Source: Penium margaritaceum
Taxonomy: Eukaryota > Streptophyta > Zygnematophyceae > Desmidiales > Peniaceae
DNA length: 64,000 bases
Assembly (NCBI GenBank): GCA_023375785.1
Contig: SZWC01000029.1
Coordinates: 404,750-468,749, forward strand
Reading direction: 5' to 3'
Shown here: in pieces, positions 33,701-44,175 of the stretch
Layout: every line of letters begins with the position of its first letter
Numbering within the stretch: the first letter of the stretch is position 1
Notes under the pieces: model-generated
What the model saw: only the letters and a program-made list of their open reading frames with translations
Databases searched by the model: none
What the model was told of the DNA's origin: nothing
Translations under genes and position numbers: made by a program

Positions 33701-34481
33701 TGGCATGGCTATTGTGCGCAATGCCTTGACGAAGTTGGCATGTGTCACTGACCATGACCACAAAGTTTACCAAGTACCTTAAATGGCTATGAATCATAAC
33801 ACGAGTCAGCCACGGTCAGAGTGTCCAATCACAGTGAAGATATACAGGGTATGACCTTGCAAGTATAAACAAGGTAGAATACTGGTGGCTCCGTGTGGCT
33901 ATTGTGCGCAATGCCTTGACAAAGTTGCATGTACCACTGACCATGACCACAATGTTTACCAAGTGACTTTAACGTATACGAATCGTAAGACGAGTCATCC
34001 ATAGTCAGAGTTCCCAATCACAGTGCACATCTAATATGCATGAACTTGCAGGTTTAAACAAGGTAAAAAACCGGTGGCTTGCCATGGCTATTGGGCGCAA
34101 TGCCTTGACAAAGTTGACATGTGCCACTGACCATGACCACAAAGTTTACCAAGTACCTGAAATGGCTATGAATCATTCCACGAGTAAGCCACAGTCAGAG
34201 TGTCCAATCACAGTGCAGATAAACTGGGCATGACCTTGCAGGTACAAACAAGGTAGAATACTGGTGGCTTGGTGTGGCTATTGTGCGCAATGCCTTGATA
34301 AAGTTGGCATGTGCCACTGACCATGACCACAAACATATCCAAGTGATTTTTTTCAACTATTGATCATAACACGAGTCAGCCAAGGTCAGAGTGTCCAATC
34401 ACAGTGCACATATAGTAGGCATGATCTTGCAGGTGCAAACAAGGTAGAATACTGGTGGCTCGGTGTGGCTACTGTGCGCAA
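27749..34481 (+). repeat. 190-bp satellite block including a 181-bp amplified subarray
   Basis: Satellite up to the copia LTR at 34482. 27749-29100 and 32359-34481 are ordinary diverged 190-bp monomers. 29101-32358 is a homogeneous subarray, listed separately. Confidence 0.93.
29101..32358 (+). repeat. 18 near-identical 181-bp satellite units
   Basis: The anchor TTGGTGTACGCAACGCC recurs every 181 bp from 29101 to 32178, 18 times, with no differences noticed by eye. The unit is a satellite monomer with a 9-bp deletion (GGTGTACGCAACG instead of GGTGTGGCTATTGTGCGCAATG) and changes such as CACTCACCATGGCC. Confidence 0.92.
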
Positions 34482-34974
34482 TGTTGAAGGTTTGCCCCTC
34501 TGCATGCCCAAGTGCGGCGCCGGGAGGCGCCGACGAGCCGCCAGAGAGAGGAAATTCCTCTTCGACAGATCTTGGGACTCAAGGATTGCTGGGATCCTAA
34601 AATGGAGGATTTCTGCTGAAAGTGGACGAGTTGCTGAATCCGGTGGAAGTTGTTTCACCGGAATCGGACAAGTAACGAGGGAGATATGGGCTTCCAAAGT
34701 TGGGGTGTGCGCGGCGGCTCTGGGAGTCGGCCGCGGTTCGACTGGAGGTGGATCATCCACCTGACCGAGTAACAAAAGTCCATCTGGAGATTTTGCTCCG
34801 AAAGGGCTGCCGAGGCGTCCGGCGAATAATCCGCCGGATGCCAGTAGTACAGTTTGTTACTGGGGGACTTCGCCAAATCTCTGGCTCGGCGTCCGGAACT
34901 CAGTAGTACATTTTGTTACTCGGGGACTTCGTCAAAATTCCGACTGCAGGTCTGCAAACAGGTTTCGACCCACA
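34482..34974 (+). repeat. Copia LTR, left copy
   Basis: 493 bp, TGTTGAAG...CCCACA. It directly follows satellite ...GTGCGCAA. No typical TGGTATCAGAG primer site follows. Confidence 0.8.
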
Positions 34975-35578
34975 TCCATCCCCATCACCAAACTCATCAA
35001 AACAGACCGCAAAGGGGCAAGGAGCACCGCCACTATGCGTAGGGACATCTGCGCTTCCGGAATGGCGTATTCATGGGTCCTTGATGTGTGAAGGCGCCTC
35101 GGCGGGCGACGTGGTGCGTGCCGCCGAGTGAGCGGCTGGTTTGGGGTGCTGTGCTTCGAGTAACGTAGCGGGAGCTACGGTTATTTGAATCGCGCACGGT
35201 TTTGTGCGTTAGAGAGCTCATGACTAGTCCTACAAACGTTTACGTCATGTCCATGTTAAAAAACTAATGAAAAATTGTGTTATTCCCTTCACGAAAGTGA
35301 CTGTCTCACATTTGTCATCAACTGCCAGAAACATAGCGTGAGGCGACCAGAAAGCTCACGCTTTGACTCAGAAGATGCACAAAAGAAGCCGTGAACGTAC
35401 AATACCCATCAGGCCACGTTGGAACTGCCTCCTCCCTGGGGCTAGTTTCCGACAAATGGTTATGGGCCCACGGCCCTGACCGGACTCCACATCGTTCACG
35501 GCTTCTGCGGCGGACGGGATTGTCGTCGGGGACGACGTCGCCGTCAAACTCTGAGGTCCTTGACTGGAAGACTGCGCA
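34975..35578 (+). other. Copia leader region
   Basis: About 600 bp between the LTR and Gag. I see no gene or clear primer-binding site. Confidence 0.5.
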
Positions 35579-36151
35579 ATGACGCTGGAGGAGACGCAGA
35601 TCATCCAGAAATATGCGGGTAGCCCTGGCTTTGGGCTATGGAGGTGGCACATCGAGATCCACCTTGCGCATAAGGGTGTGCTGCAGGTCATGGAGGGAAC
35701 CAAAGTCCTCGATGACGCGACAGCGACGGAAGCGCAGAAAGAGGCCTTCGAAAAGAAGAACACGGAGGCGCTCATGCTGCTGGTGTCCGGGACGGCTGAG
35801 TCGCAGAGGAGCTACTTCTAAGGCTGCAAGCTGGCGGCCGAGGCTTGGCAAAAACTCTGCACCATTCATCTATCCAAGTCGCTGGCGAACAAAATCTTTG
35901 CAATGAAGCGACTCTTGACAGTGAGAATTGAGGAGGGAGATGATGTCATCTCCGCCATGCAGGAGATCGAGTCACTCGCCTCACAGTGCAACTACGTGGG
36001 GTGGAAGATCGACACGCAACTGCACGCAATGGCCCTCCTCATGGCCCTTTCTGACGGTTGGAGCCCTCTCATCACCGTCTTGGGAGGATGGGCAGAAGAC
36101 AAGCTCACCTATGGCGCGGTCGCAGAGTACATCCGCAACAAGGCACAGTGA
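35579..36151 (+). pseudogene. Copia-type Gag, left arm
   Basis: The frame starts MTLEETQIIQKYAG with WRWHIEIHLAHKGVLQVMEG, is broken by TAA at 35819, then continues AAEAWQKLCTIHLSKSLANK and EIESLASQCNYVGW to TGA at 36149. These are the spaced Trp/Leu features of copia Gag (UBN2-type). It forms virus-like particles in active relatives. It has no counterpart in the truncated right arm. Confidence 0.8.
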
Positions 36152-36852
36152 TGGAGCTGCGGGGAGTCCTCGCCTTCCTCATCGGCTCTCGTCACCAAAA
36201 CGCGTGGTGGCGGAAGTGGGGGCAAGGGAGGTGGCGGACATGGAGGCGGCAAGAAGGGCGCCAAGAAGGGTGCGTGCCGCAACTGCGGCAAGGAGGGCCA
36301 CTGGGCCCGTGAGTACACCGAGGAGGCCAAGGCCGGCGGTAAGGACGCCAAAGGCAAGAAGTCGCTCCTCAACGGTACTCAGACCCACTACCTCAAGAAG
36401 GCTAACCGGCGGTGTCTTGACTCCGGAGCCGAGGAGCACACCCAAGTCGAGAAGATCGGGTTCATCAACTTCACCAAGTCCAGCAAGTCCATGGTGGTCG
36501 CGAACGACAAGGTCGAGCCGGCGGCTGGCCAAGGAGACGTGGACATGGAGGTGGTGGTTGGTGGGAAGCGGGTATAGCGCGTGATCAAGAACGTGCAGCA
36601 AGTACCTGGCTTGGCTGACATCCTAAGTGTCAGCCCCCTGACACACAAGCGATACGAGGTGCTCTTCAGGAGAAAGGGGGCAGTCGTGCGGAAGGACGGT
36701 GGCGGCGAGCACGTGCTGGAGGCTAAGCGCGAGGGAGGCCTCTACATCGTGGAGACCAAGGTGATCCCCGCGATGACAGCTTTGGTAGATTTGCAAGAAC
36801 GCACCGTCAACCTGGCCAAAGGAGGGGGAGCTGATGTGGAGCTCTGGCACCG
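36152..36852 (+). pseudogene. Copia zinc knuckle and protease, left arm
   Basis: Same frame as Gag. A Gly/Lys-rich stretch leads to a zinc knuckle at 36275-36316, C-x2-C-x4-H-x4-Y, with the last Cys changed to Tyr. The protease active site is RRCLDSGAEEHTQ (Asp codon 36419), followed by GFINFTKSSKSMVVAND. TAG at 36575 stands where the right arm has CAG. The region ends in LYIVETKVIP and LWHR, the start of the integrase zinc domain. Confidence 0.75.
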
Positions 36853-37725
36853 ATGACTGGGGCATTCCTCGCCCGCAGTCGTGAAGGAGATGGCGAGGCG
36901 CAAGCTGGTACGTGGCCTCATCATCGACGGTGCGGAAGAGGCGACATATGTAGCAGTGCACAAAAGTGCGAGCCTTGCATTTTGGGCAAGGCACGGCACA
37001 AACCGTTCAAGGCGAACGAGAATCGCACCTCGGACCTGCTGGAGGTCGTGCACAGCGACGTGTGCAGACCATTCAAGACAGCGTCAAAGAGCGGCGCGCG
37101 TTCCTTCGTCACCTTCATTGATGACTACAGCAGAAAACTCTTCGTGTACTTCATGAAGCAGAAAGGCGAGGTCCTGGACCGGCTGAAGGAGTATGTCGCC
37201 GCGGTGGAGAGGCAGAAAGGCCGGAAGGTCAGAGCGCTGCGCAGCGACAACGACGGAGAATATGTAGGCTGTAGCGGGTGGATGAGGCAGCAGGGCATAA
37301 AATGGCAACAAACCACGCCATATTGGCCTCAGTCAAATGGCATGGCGGAGCGGGCGAACCAGACTCTGCTGAACATGGTACGGACCATGTTGGTGGATGC
37401 GGAATTGTCGCGAAGCTTCTGGACGGAAGCTGTGCGTACAGCAAGCTACACCATCAACCTCACTCCTACAGCGGTGCTGAAGGGGAAGAGCGGGTGGAAG
37501 ATGCCACAGGAGGTTTGGAGCGGGCGCAAGCCAAGTGTGGCACACCTGAAAGTGTTCGGGTTTAAGGCGCACGCGATGGTGCAGGCTGCGCAGAGGCGCG
37601 ACAGCAAGCTGGAGCCGCGGGCCAATTCATATCTCTTCCTTGGCTATGAGAGCGCGCATAAGGCGTACAGGCTCTACGACATGCACAAGGGGGAGATAAT
37701 CTGCAGCCGAGACGTCGATGGGGAT
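36853..37725 (+). pseudogene. Copia integrase, left arm, cut before RT
   Basis: LWHR-stop-LGHSS (TGA at 36853, where the right arm has CGA) begins the zinc domain, completed by CEPCILGKARH. An A-run near 36960 is one A shorter than in the right arm, causing a frameshift. The core has HSDVCRPF (Asp 37067), LRSDNDGEY (Asp 37246) and NGMAERANQTL (Glu 37348), 33 residues apart in the last interval. The frame ends at SRDVDGD, joined to an inverted LTR instead of RT. Confidence 0.85.
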
Positions 37726-37728
37726 TGA

Positions 37729-38220
37729 TGTGGGTCGAAACCTGTTCGCGGACCTCCAGTCACAATAATGACTAAGTCCCCGAGTAACAAACTGTAGTAC
37801 TGAGTTTTGGACTCCGAGCCAGGATTTTGGCTAAGTCCCTCAGTAACAAACTGCACTCCTGAAATCCGGCGGATCATCCACCGGACGCCTCGGCAGACCT
37901 TCTGGAGCAAAATCCCCAGATGACATTTTGTTACTCGTTCCGGTCGATGATTCACCGGAAGTCGAACCGCGGCCGGCTCCCAGAACCGCCGCAAACACCC
38001 AACTTTGGAAGCCCATATCTCCCTTGTTACTAGTCCGATTCCAGTGAAACAACTTATACAGGATTCAGCAACTCGTCAACTTTCAGGGGCAATCCTCCAT
38101 TTGAGGATCCGTGCAATCATCAAGTCACCAGATCCGTCGACAAGGAATTTCCTCTCTCTGGCGGCTCGTCGGCGCCTCCCGGTGCCGCACTTGGGCATGC
38201 AGAGAGGCAAATATACAACA
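37729..38220 (-). repeat. Copia LTR, inverted middle copy
   Basis: Reverse complement of the LTR at 40546-41037. About 11 bp of leader (ATCCCCAT) link it to integrase at 37714-37728. Confidence 0.85.
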
Positions 38221-39636
38221 TTCTCCCCCTTGCACCTGCCATGCCCGCTGCTCCTGCCTGCTCTCACTCATCTTCCGCTGCGTCCTCCAGCCCATCATAG
38301 CTGGTCATTCCAATTCCGGCCACGCTCAATGCGTGTCGGTCCACGGGTTGCGCTTTGGTCAAGCAATCCACAAGCATGTTGTGCGTGCTGCAGTGTTGGA
38401 GCACCACCTGCCCCTTTTCAACCATGTCCCGTGCGTAATGAGAACGCACGTCAATGTGCTTCATCCTCCTGTACTGCGTCGGGTTGTTGGTCAGCGAGAT
38501 TGGGCCGGTGTTGTCGTCTTGCACCACCGTAGGCTCCTGCTGCGACACGCCCAGCTCCCCTAGCAACCTGCGGAGTCACACCGCCTCCTTGACCGCCTCA
38601 GCCAGCGCCATGTACCCTTCTTCCACTGTGGAGGTGGTGATGTAGTCTTGCTTTCTGCTGTACCACGAGACCATTGCACCAGCGAGGAAGAACACGTGGC
38701 CGGACGTGGACGTCTGATTGTCCACATCGCCAGCGTAGTCTGCGTCCGTGTAGCAGACCAGACGCAAGGGGTCCACACGTCCCTTGCCGTCGAACCTCAA
38801 GCACGCATGCCGCGTCGCTTGTAGGTAGCGGAGGATGCGTTTGACCGCCTGCCACTGTAGTGGCCCTGGATCGGCCACGTACCTGCTCACTTGGTCCACC
38901 GCGTAGGCCAGGTCTGGTTGAGTCGCCACCATGGCATACATGAGCCGGCCCACCACCAATTGGTTAGGCACCCCTGCCATATCCTCCGGCTCTTATTTTG
39001 TCTGCGGCGCCATTGCCGCACTCAGTTCACAGGTCGTGGAGACTGGACTGCCAACTGGTTTGCAGTCCTCCATGCCGTAACGCTTCAGCACCTCGTCCAC
39101 GTATTTGGCCTGTCCCAGTTCAAGCGTGCGCGCCCTCCGGTTCCGCGTAATGCTCACCCCGAGGTAGTACTCCAGCTCTCCCATGTCCGACATTTGGAAT
39201 ATGTTGCTCAGTTGCTCTTTCAGCTACTGTAGGCTCGGCAAAACCGTCGAGCACACGATCAGGTCGTCCACGTAGAGTGCAACGATTTGATGGAGCTGTT
39301 TGTCGCGCCGCACGTACACGCTGTGATCTGCCTGACAGCGCTTAAAGCTTAGTTGTGCCATGAAGCTGTCAATCTGTTGGTACCAGCATCTGGGCGATTG
39401 TTTTAGCCTGTACAAGGACTTTTGCAGCTTACACACCTTGCCCTCTGGCGCCTCCACCCCCTCCGGCACCTCCACCCCCTCCGGCACCTCCATGTATATC
39501 TCTTTGTCTATGATGCCATTAAGGAAGGCCGTCTTTACGTCCATTTGGTGAGGTCCATGTCCTTCGCGGCCGCCACCGCAAGGATCGCCTGGATGGTTGT
39601 GAACTTGGCGACGGGAGCAAACGCTCCATGTCCTTC
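38221..39636 (-). pseudogene. Copia RT and RNase H, minus strand
   Basis: Reading right to left: FAPVAKFTTIQAILAVAAAK (about 39620), MDVKTAFLNGIIDKEIYMEV, YRLKQSPRCWYQQIDSF, then LYVDDLIVCS at about 39250-39278 with intact catalytic YVDD. Then TLELGQAKYVDEVLKRYG, TAA at 38993 (Glu in the other arm) and RNase H with LVCYTDADYAGDVDN and WYSRKQDYITTSTVEEGYMA, TGA at 38576 shared with the other arm, and the C-terminus to 38264. The RT part (39134-39636) is the unpaired loop of the inverted repeat. Confidence 0.85.
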
Positions 39637-40503
39637 GCGCACGCTTGAGCTGGGACAGGCCAAATACGTGGCCGAGGTGCTGAAGCGGTACGGCATGGAG
39701 GAATGCAAACCCGTAGGCAGTCCAGTCTCCACGACCTGTGAACTGAGTGCGGCAATGGCGCTGCATACAAAAGAAGAGCGGGAGGATATGGCAAGGGTGC
39801 CCTACCAATCGGCGGTGGGCAGCCTCATGTACGCCATGGTGGCGACTCGACCAGACCTGGCCTACGCGGTGGGCCAAGTGAACAGGAACTTGGCCGATCC
39901 AGACCACTACACTAGCAGGCGGTCAAGCGCATCCTCCGCTACCTGCAAGCGACGCGTCATGCGTGCTTGAGGTTCGACGGCAAGGGGCGGGCGGACCCCT
40001 TGCGTCTGGTCTGCTACACAGATGCAGACTACGCTGGCGATGTGGACAAGCGGAAGTCCGCATCTTGCTACGTGTTCTTCCTCAATGGTGCAACAGTCTC
40101 GTGGTGCAGCAGAAAGCAAGACTGCGTCGCCACATCCATAGTGGAAGCAGAGTACATCGCGCTGGCCGAGGCGGTCAAGGAGGCGGTGTGACTCCGTAGG
40201 TTGCTGGGGGAGCTGGGCGTGTCACAGCAGGAGCCTACGGTGGTGTAAGAGGACAACACCGGCTCAATCTCGCTGACCAACAACCCGACGCAGCACAGGA
40301 GGACGAAGCACATTGACATACGTTATCATTACATACGGGACATGGTTGAAAAGGGGCAGGTGGTGCCGCAACACTGTAGCACGCACAAAATGCTTGCGGA
40401 TTGCTTGACCAAAGCGCAACCCGTGGACCGGCACGCATTGAGCGTGGCCGAAATTGGGATGACCAGCTATGATGGGCTGGAGGGTGCAATGGAAGATGAG
40501 TGA
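39637..40503 (+). pseudogene. Copia RNase H, plus strand, right arm
   Basis: It starts abruptly inside Pol at RTLELGQAKYVAEVLKRYG, followed by KPVGSPVSTTCELSAAMA, LMYAMVATRPDLAYAVGQV, LVCYTDADYAGDVDKRKSA and CSRKQDCVATSIVEAEYIAL. TGA at 40189 and TAA at 40246 interrupt it; the first is present in the other arm too, so it predates the duplication. A frameshift lies near 39915. The RT catalytic part is absent. Confidence 0.82.
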
Positions 40504-40545
40504 GAGCAGGCAGGAGCAGCGGGCATGGCAGGTGCAAGGGGAGAA

Positions 40546-41037
40546 TGTTGTATATTTGCCCCTCTGCATGCCCAAGTGCGGCACCGGGAGGCGCCGACGA
40601 GCCGCCAGATAGAGGAAATTCCTCGTTGACGGATCTGGCGACTTGATGATTATACAGATCCTAAAATGGAGGATTGCCCCTGAAAGTTGACAAGTCGCTG
40701 AATCCGGTGAAAGTTGTTTCACCGGAATCGAACTAGTAACAAGGGAGATATGGGCTTCCAAAGTTGGGTGTGCGCGGCGGTTCTGGGAGCCAGCCGCGGT
40801 TCGACTTCCGGCGAATCATCGACCGCAACGAGTAACAAAATGCCATCTGGGGATTTTGCTCCAGAAGGTCTGCCAAGGCGTCCGGTGGATGATCCGCCGG
40901 ATTTCAGGAGTGCAGTTTGGTACTGAGGGACTTAGCCAAAATCCTGGCTCGGAGTCCAAAACTCAGTACTACAATTTGTTACTCGGGGACTTAGTCACAA
41001 ATCTGACTGGAGGTCCGCGAACAGGTTTCGACCCACA
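40546..41037 (+). repeat. Copia LTR, right copy
   Basis: 492 bp, TGTTG...CCCACA, preceded by the purine tract GCAAGGGGAGAA. About 11 bp after its end the sequence switches to inverted integrase. Confidence 0.85.
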
Positions 41038-41049
41038 TCAATCCCCATC

Positions 41050-41931
41050 GACGTCTCGGCTGCGGATTATCTCCCCCCTTGTGCATGTCGTAGAGCCTGT
41101 ATGCCTTATGCGCGTTCTCATAGCCAAGGAAGAGATACAAATTTGCCCGCGGCTCCAGCTTGCTGTCGCGCCTCTGCGCAGCCTGCACCATCGCGTGCGC
41201 CTTGCACCCGAACACTTTCAGGTGTACCACACTTGGCTTGCGCCCGCTCCAAACCTCCTGCGGCGTCTTCCAGCCGCTCTTCCCATTCAGCACCGCTGTA
41301 GGAGTGAGGTTGATGGTGTAGCTCGCCGTACGCACAGCTTCCGTCCAGAAGCTTTGCGGCAATTCCGCACCCACCAACATGGTCCGTACCATGTTCAGCA
41401 GCGTCTGGTTTGCCCGCTCCGCCATGCCATTTGACTGAGGCCAATATGGCGTAGTTTGTTGCCATTTTATGCTCTGCTGCTTCATCCACCCGCTACAGCG
41501 CACATACTCTCTGCCGTTGTCGTTGCGTAATGCTCTGACCTTCCGGCCGGTCTGCCACTCCACCGCGGCGACATACTCCTTCAGCCGGTCCAGGACCTCG
41601 CCTTTCTGCTTCATGAAGTACACAAGGAGTTTTCTGCCGTAGACATCAATGAAGGTGATGAAGTAACGCGCGCCGCTCTTTGACGCCGTCTTGAATGGTC
41701 CGCACACGTCGCTGTGCACGACCTCCAGCAGGTCCGAGGCGCGATTCTCGCTCTCCTTGAACTGTGAGTGCCGCGCCTTGCCCAAAATGCAAGGCTCGCA
41801 CTTTTTGTGCACTGCTGCATCTGTCGTCTCTTCCGCACTGTCGATGACAAGGCCGCGTACCAGCTCGCGCCTCGCCATCTCCTTCACAACTGCGGATGAG
41901 GAATGCCCCAGTCGTCGGTGCCAAAGGTCCA
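41050..41931 (-). pseudogene. Copia integrase, right arm
   Basis: Minus-strand frame of nearly 300 codons with KCEPCILGKARHSQFK, HSDVCGPFKTASKSGARYF, LRNDNGREYVRCSGW and NGMAERANQTLLNMVRTML. Zinc ligands and the catalytic Asp, Asp and Glu are present. It is less damaged than the left-arm copy (no TGA, full A-run), so it helps explain that copy's lesions. It ends at the same abnormal joint with an LTR. Confidence 0.85.
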
Positions 41932-42436
41932 GATCAGCTCCCCCTCCTTTGGCCAGGTTGACGGTGCGTTCCTACAAGTCTGCTGAATCTTTCGCCGCAA
42001 GGATCACCTTGGTCTCCACGATGTAGAGGCCTCCCTCACGGTTAGCCTCCACCACGGGCTCGCTGCCACCGTCCTTCTGCACGACTGCCCCCCTTCTCCT
42101 GAAGAGCACCTCGTATCCCTTGTCTGTGAGGTGACTGACACGTAGGATGTCAGCCAAGCCAGTTACGTGCTGCACATTATTGATCACGCACTGTACCCGC
42201 TTCCCACCAACCAGCACCTCCACGTCCACGTCTCCTTGGCTTGCCGCCGGCTCCACCTTGTCGTTCGCGACCACCATGGGCTTGCTGGACTTGGTGTAGT
42301 TGATGAACCCGATCTTCTCGACTTGGGTGTGCTCCTCGGCTCCGGAGTCAAGGCATCGCCGGTTTGCCTTCTTGAGGTAGTGGTCCTGAGTGCCGTTGAG
42401 GAGTGACTTCTTACCTTTGGTGGCCTTGGCCTCCTC
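41932..42436 (-). pseudogene. Copia protease region, right arm, truncated
   Basis: Minus-strand codons include CLDSGAEEHTQVEKIGFINY, MVVANDKVEPAASQGDVDVE and VGGKRVQCVINNVQHVTGL, with CAG where the left arm has TAG. It stops at EEAKAT, where beta3 begins; the zinc knuckle and Gag are missing. Confidence 0.75.
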
Positions 42437-42810
42437 TGTCAGAAGAATGCAGGCAAGAGAACAGCAGTAGTAGAAGCAGGCAGAAGCGTTAGGGCAAGCA
42501 AGAGTACATCAGCAGAGTGACGTAACCAAGAGCGGTGCGAGGAGTTAGTCGCGAAGGCTGAGAGGTGCTGAGGCGCGAGGTAGTCGAGGTAGACAGGTTG
42601 ATGTGAGAGAGAGAGAGAGAGAGNGTCAGAAGAATGCAGGCAAGAGAACAGCAGTAGTAGAAGCAGGCAGAAGCGTTAGGGCAAGCAAGAGTACGTCAGC
42701 AGAGTGACGTAACCAAGAGCGGTGCGAGGAGTTAGTCGCGAAGGCTGAGAGGTGCTGAGGCGCGAGGTAGTCGAGGTAGACAGGTTGATGTGAGAGAGAG
42801 AGAGAGAGTG
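42437..42810. other. Duplicated LTR edge around a single N, with GA microsatellite
   Basis: 42438-42623 repeats as 42625-42810, differing by one base near 42510 (ACATC or ACGTC) and by one GA unit. One N at 42624 separates them. This is probably an unmerged contig overlap breaking at the (GA)n run. Confidence 0.82.
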
Positions 42811-43288
42811 CTGGAGAGGTGAGTGATGGTTGGCAGAGTGAGGGAGCTGAGCGAAGGAACGAGAGTGACAGAGTGAAGCGTTGAGAGAGTCTTGCGAAGG
42901 AAGGAAATGCAAGGAGCAAGCAGAGCGAAGACACGGCGGCGAAGCCGCGGAACCAAAGGGGAACGGGTTGAGCAGAACTGTTCTGGTTGAACCGGGAGGG
43001 AATGAACATCCTCCTTATATCAAAGACAGAAGAGGACAATAGTGTATGCAACGGCTTCTTCTGCACTAGCCGGACGTGCGTGCGGTCGAGCCGCTTATTA
43101 GTAGACTACTCGGTATTGTGCCGTTGATCGGTTTGCTGTCAACGGTCATTGCTTGATGGGGACCGAGGCGATTCAGGCCGGGGCTTAAACCGGTGTTAGG
43201 ATAGCTTGGAATTTCCGAGAGGAGATGACTCAAATGCTCTCAGGGAACCCGTCAGTTGTCCTGCCTTGACAAAGTCACAATTCTGACA
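42624..43288 (-). repeat. 3' LTR of beta3
   Basis: 665 bp, TGTCAGAA...CTTCTGACA on the minus strand, with the first + strand base being N. Confidence 0.85.
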
Positions 43289-43326
43289 CCCCCTTTGAAT
43301 CTGTCAAGGCAGTGAATTAGGAGGAC

Positions 43327-44175
43327 TCAACATGGGGAGTGCAGGGTGGCAGCTATAAAGTCCCAACTTCTTCTGTTGTCATCTTCGCAAGTTACCGTCC
43401 CTCCGCAGTAGTTGATCAGACCTCGCCACATGAGGGATACGTTGTGGTTATGCTGGGCCATAAGAGAGTGAATTTTGGGGTCGACAAGCGTGTGAAGCCC
43501 TCGTCTGAATTCGGTGTTGAAGCGATCATGCTCGGCACGGAAGTTCGTCCGGCTGCAATGTTCTCCAAAGCAGAGTGGCCCTTGAATCAGAGACCCCACA
43601 ATGGAGAAATGATGGAGGTAATAGGGGACGAACTTTTTGTAGAAAAGCTGCTGCCATGTTTCGACATTGGTTGATGTCACATAACCCTCTTCGTCCTCGG
43701 GGAGAAAGAACAGCTGAGGTATGTCTGGTGAAGGTGGGAAGATGATCACATGAAGGGTGTGAAGGTAGTAGGTGCGACGAACCCACGCATACTGCAGTAT
43801 GGAGTACCACTGGTGGGCTGCAATATGGTGTGGCTCGTCAATGAAGTGATAGACAGGAGCAAGGTGCGATTTGAGTACACTCCAGACGGCAGTGAGAGTG
43901 GCGTCGTTTTCCTTGGGATGGCTTTGGTAGCTGTGAAAATGGTCATATTTGCCAAGCAGTAGACCGGCGACTTCATACTCGTTGATGTAGATGTTTCGTG
44001 CATTGGCAATGATGCTGTCTGACCAGTCGAGGATGTTGCTGGCGTCTGATGTGAGAGCTGGGGAATTATTCCACGCAGCAGAGAGGTTGTCCATGATAGA
44101 GAAGCTGGCAGTGTTGGTGATGTGCTGTAGGTAGAGGTCAGAGGTTGTTGCCGATGGTACTGACGGTGGGATCAT
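43327..44175 (-). CDS. Gag-like protein of the beta family
   Basis: An intact 282-codon ORF ends in TGA about 38 bp before the 3' LTR. It starts MIPPSVPSATTSDLYLQ, and is rich in Trp, His and Tyr: NILDWSDSIIANARNIYIN, VAGLLLGKYDHFHSY, WSVLKSHLAPVYHFIDEP, ETWQQLFYKKFVPYYLHH, FNTEFRRGLHTLVDPKIHSL, LMWRGLINYCGGTVTC. Relatives in beta1 and beta2 show the gene is typical of the family. There is no zinc knuckle and no enzyme motif. Its place as sole ORF of an LTR element suggests a capsid-like Gag; this is inference, and I do not recognise a named family. An alternative is a captured host gene. Confidence 0.6.
   Translation of the reverse strand: MIPPSVPSATTSDLYLQHITNTASFSIMDNLSAAWNNSPALTSDASNILDWSDSIIANARNIYINEYEVAGLLLGKYDHFHSYQSHPKENDATLTAVWSVLKSHLAPVYHFIDEPHHIAAHQWYSILQYAWVRRTYYLHTLHVIIFPPSPDIPQLFFLPEDEEGYVTSTNVETWQQLFYKKFVPYYLHHFSIVGSLIQGPLCFGEHCSRTNFRAEHDRFNTEFRRGLHTLVDPKIHSLMAQHNHNVSLMWRGLINYCGGTVTCEDDNRRSWDFIAATLHSPC

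Larger units (their letters stand above)
36330..39133 (+). repeat. Left arm of the copia inverted repeat
   Basis: It pairs with 39637-42436 in reverse orientation; coordinates sum to about 78766 across the LTR and integrase joint (37726 with 41040). By-eye divergence is several percent in the LTRs and about 12% in integrase residues. Confidence 0.85.
34482..42436. mobile_element. Copia-type LTR element rearranged as a large inverted repeat
   Basis: Segments in order: LTR, Gag, protease, integrase on + (34482-37725); LTR, RNase H, RT on - (37729-39636); RNase H, LTR on + (39637-41037); integrase, protease on - (41050-42436). Integrase before RT is the copia order. The left half and the reverse complement of the right half are the same, including an identical abnormal joint between integrase and an inverted LTR. 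Arms of about 2.8 kb (36330-39133 and 39637-42436) flank a loop of about 500 bp carrying RT. Arms differ by roughly 12% at protein level in integrase. The left end abuts satellite and the right arm is cut by beta3. Confidence 0.85.
39637..42436 (-). repeat. Right arm of the copia inverted repeat
   Basis: Reverse-complement partner of 36330-39133, truncated by the beta3 insertion at 42437. Confidence 0.85.

Noticed and set aside
34360-34764. Open frame joining satellite to the copia LTR
   Set aside because: It is a chance fusion across the insertion junction.
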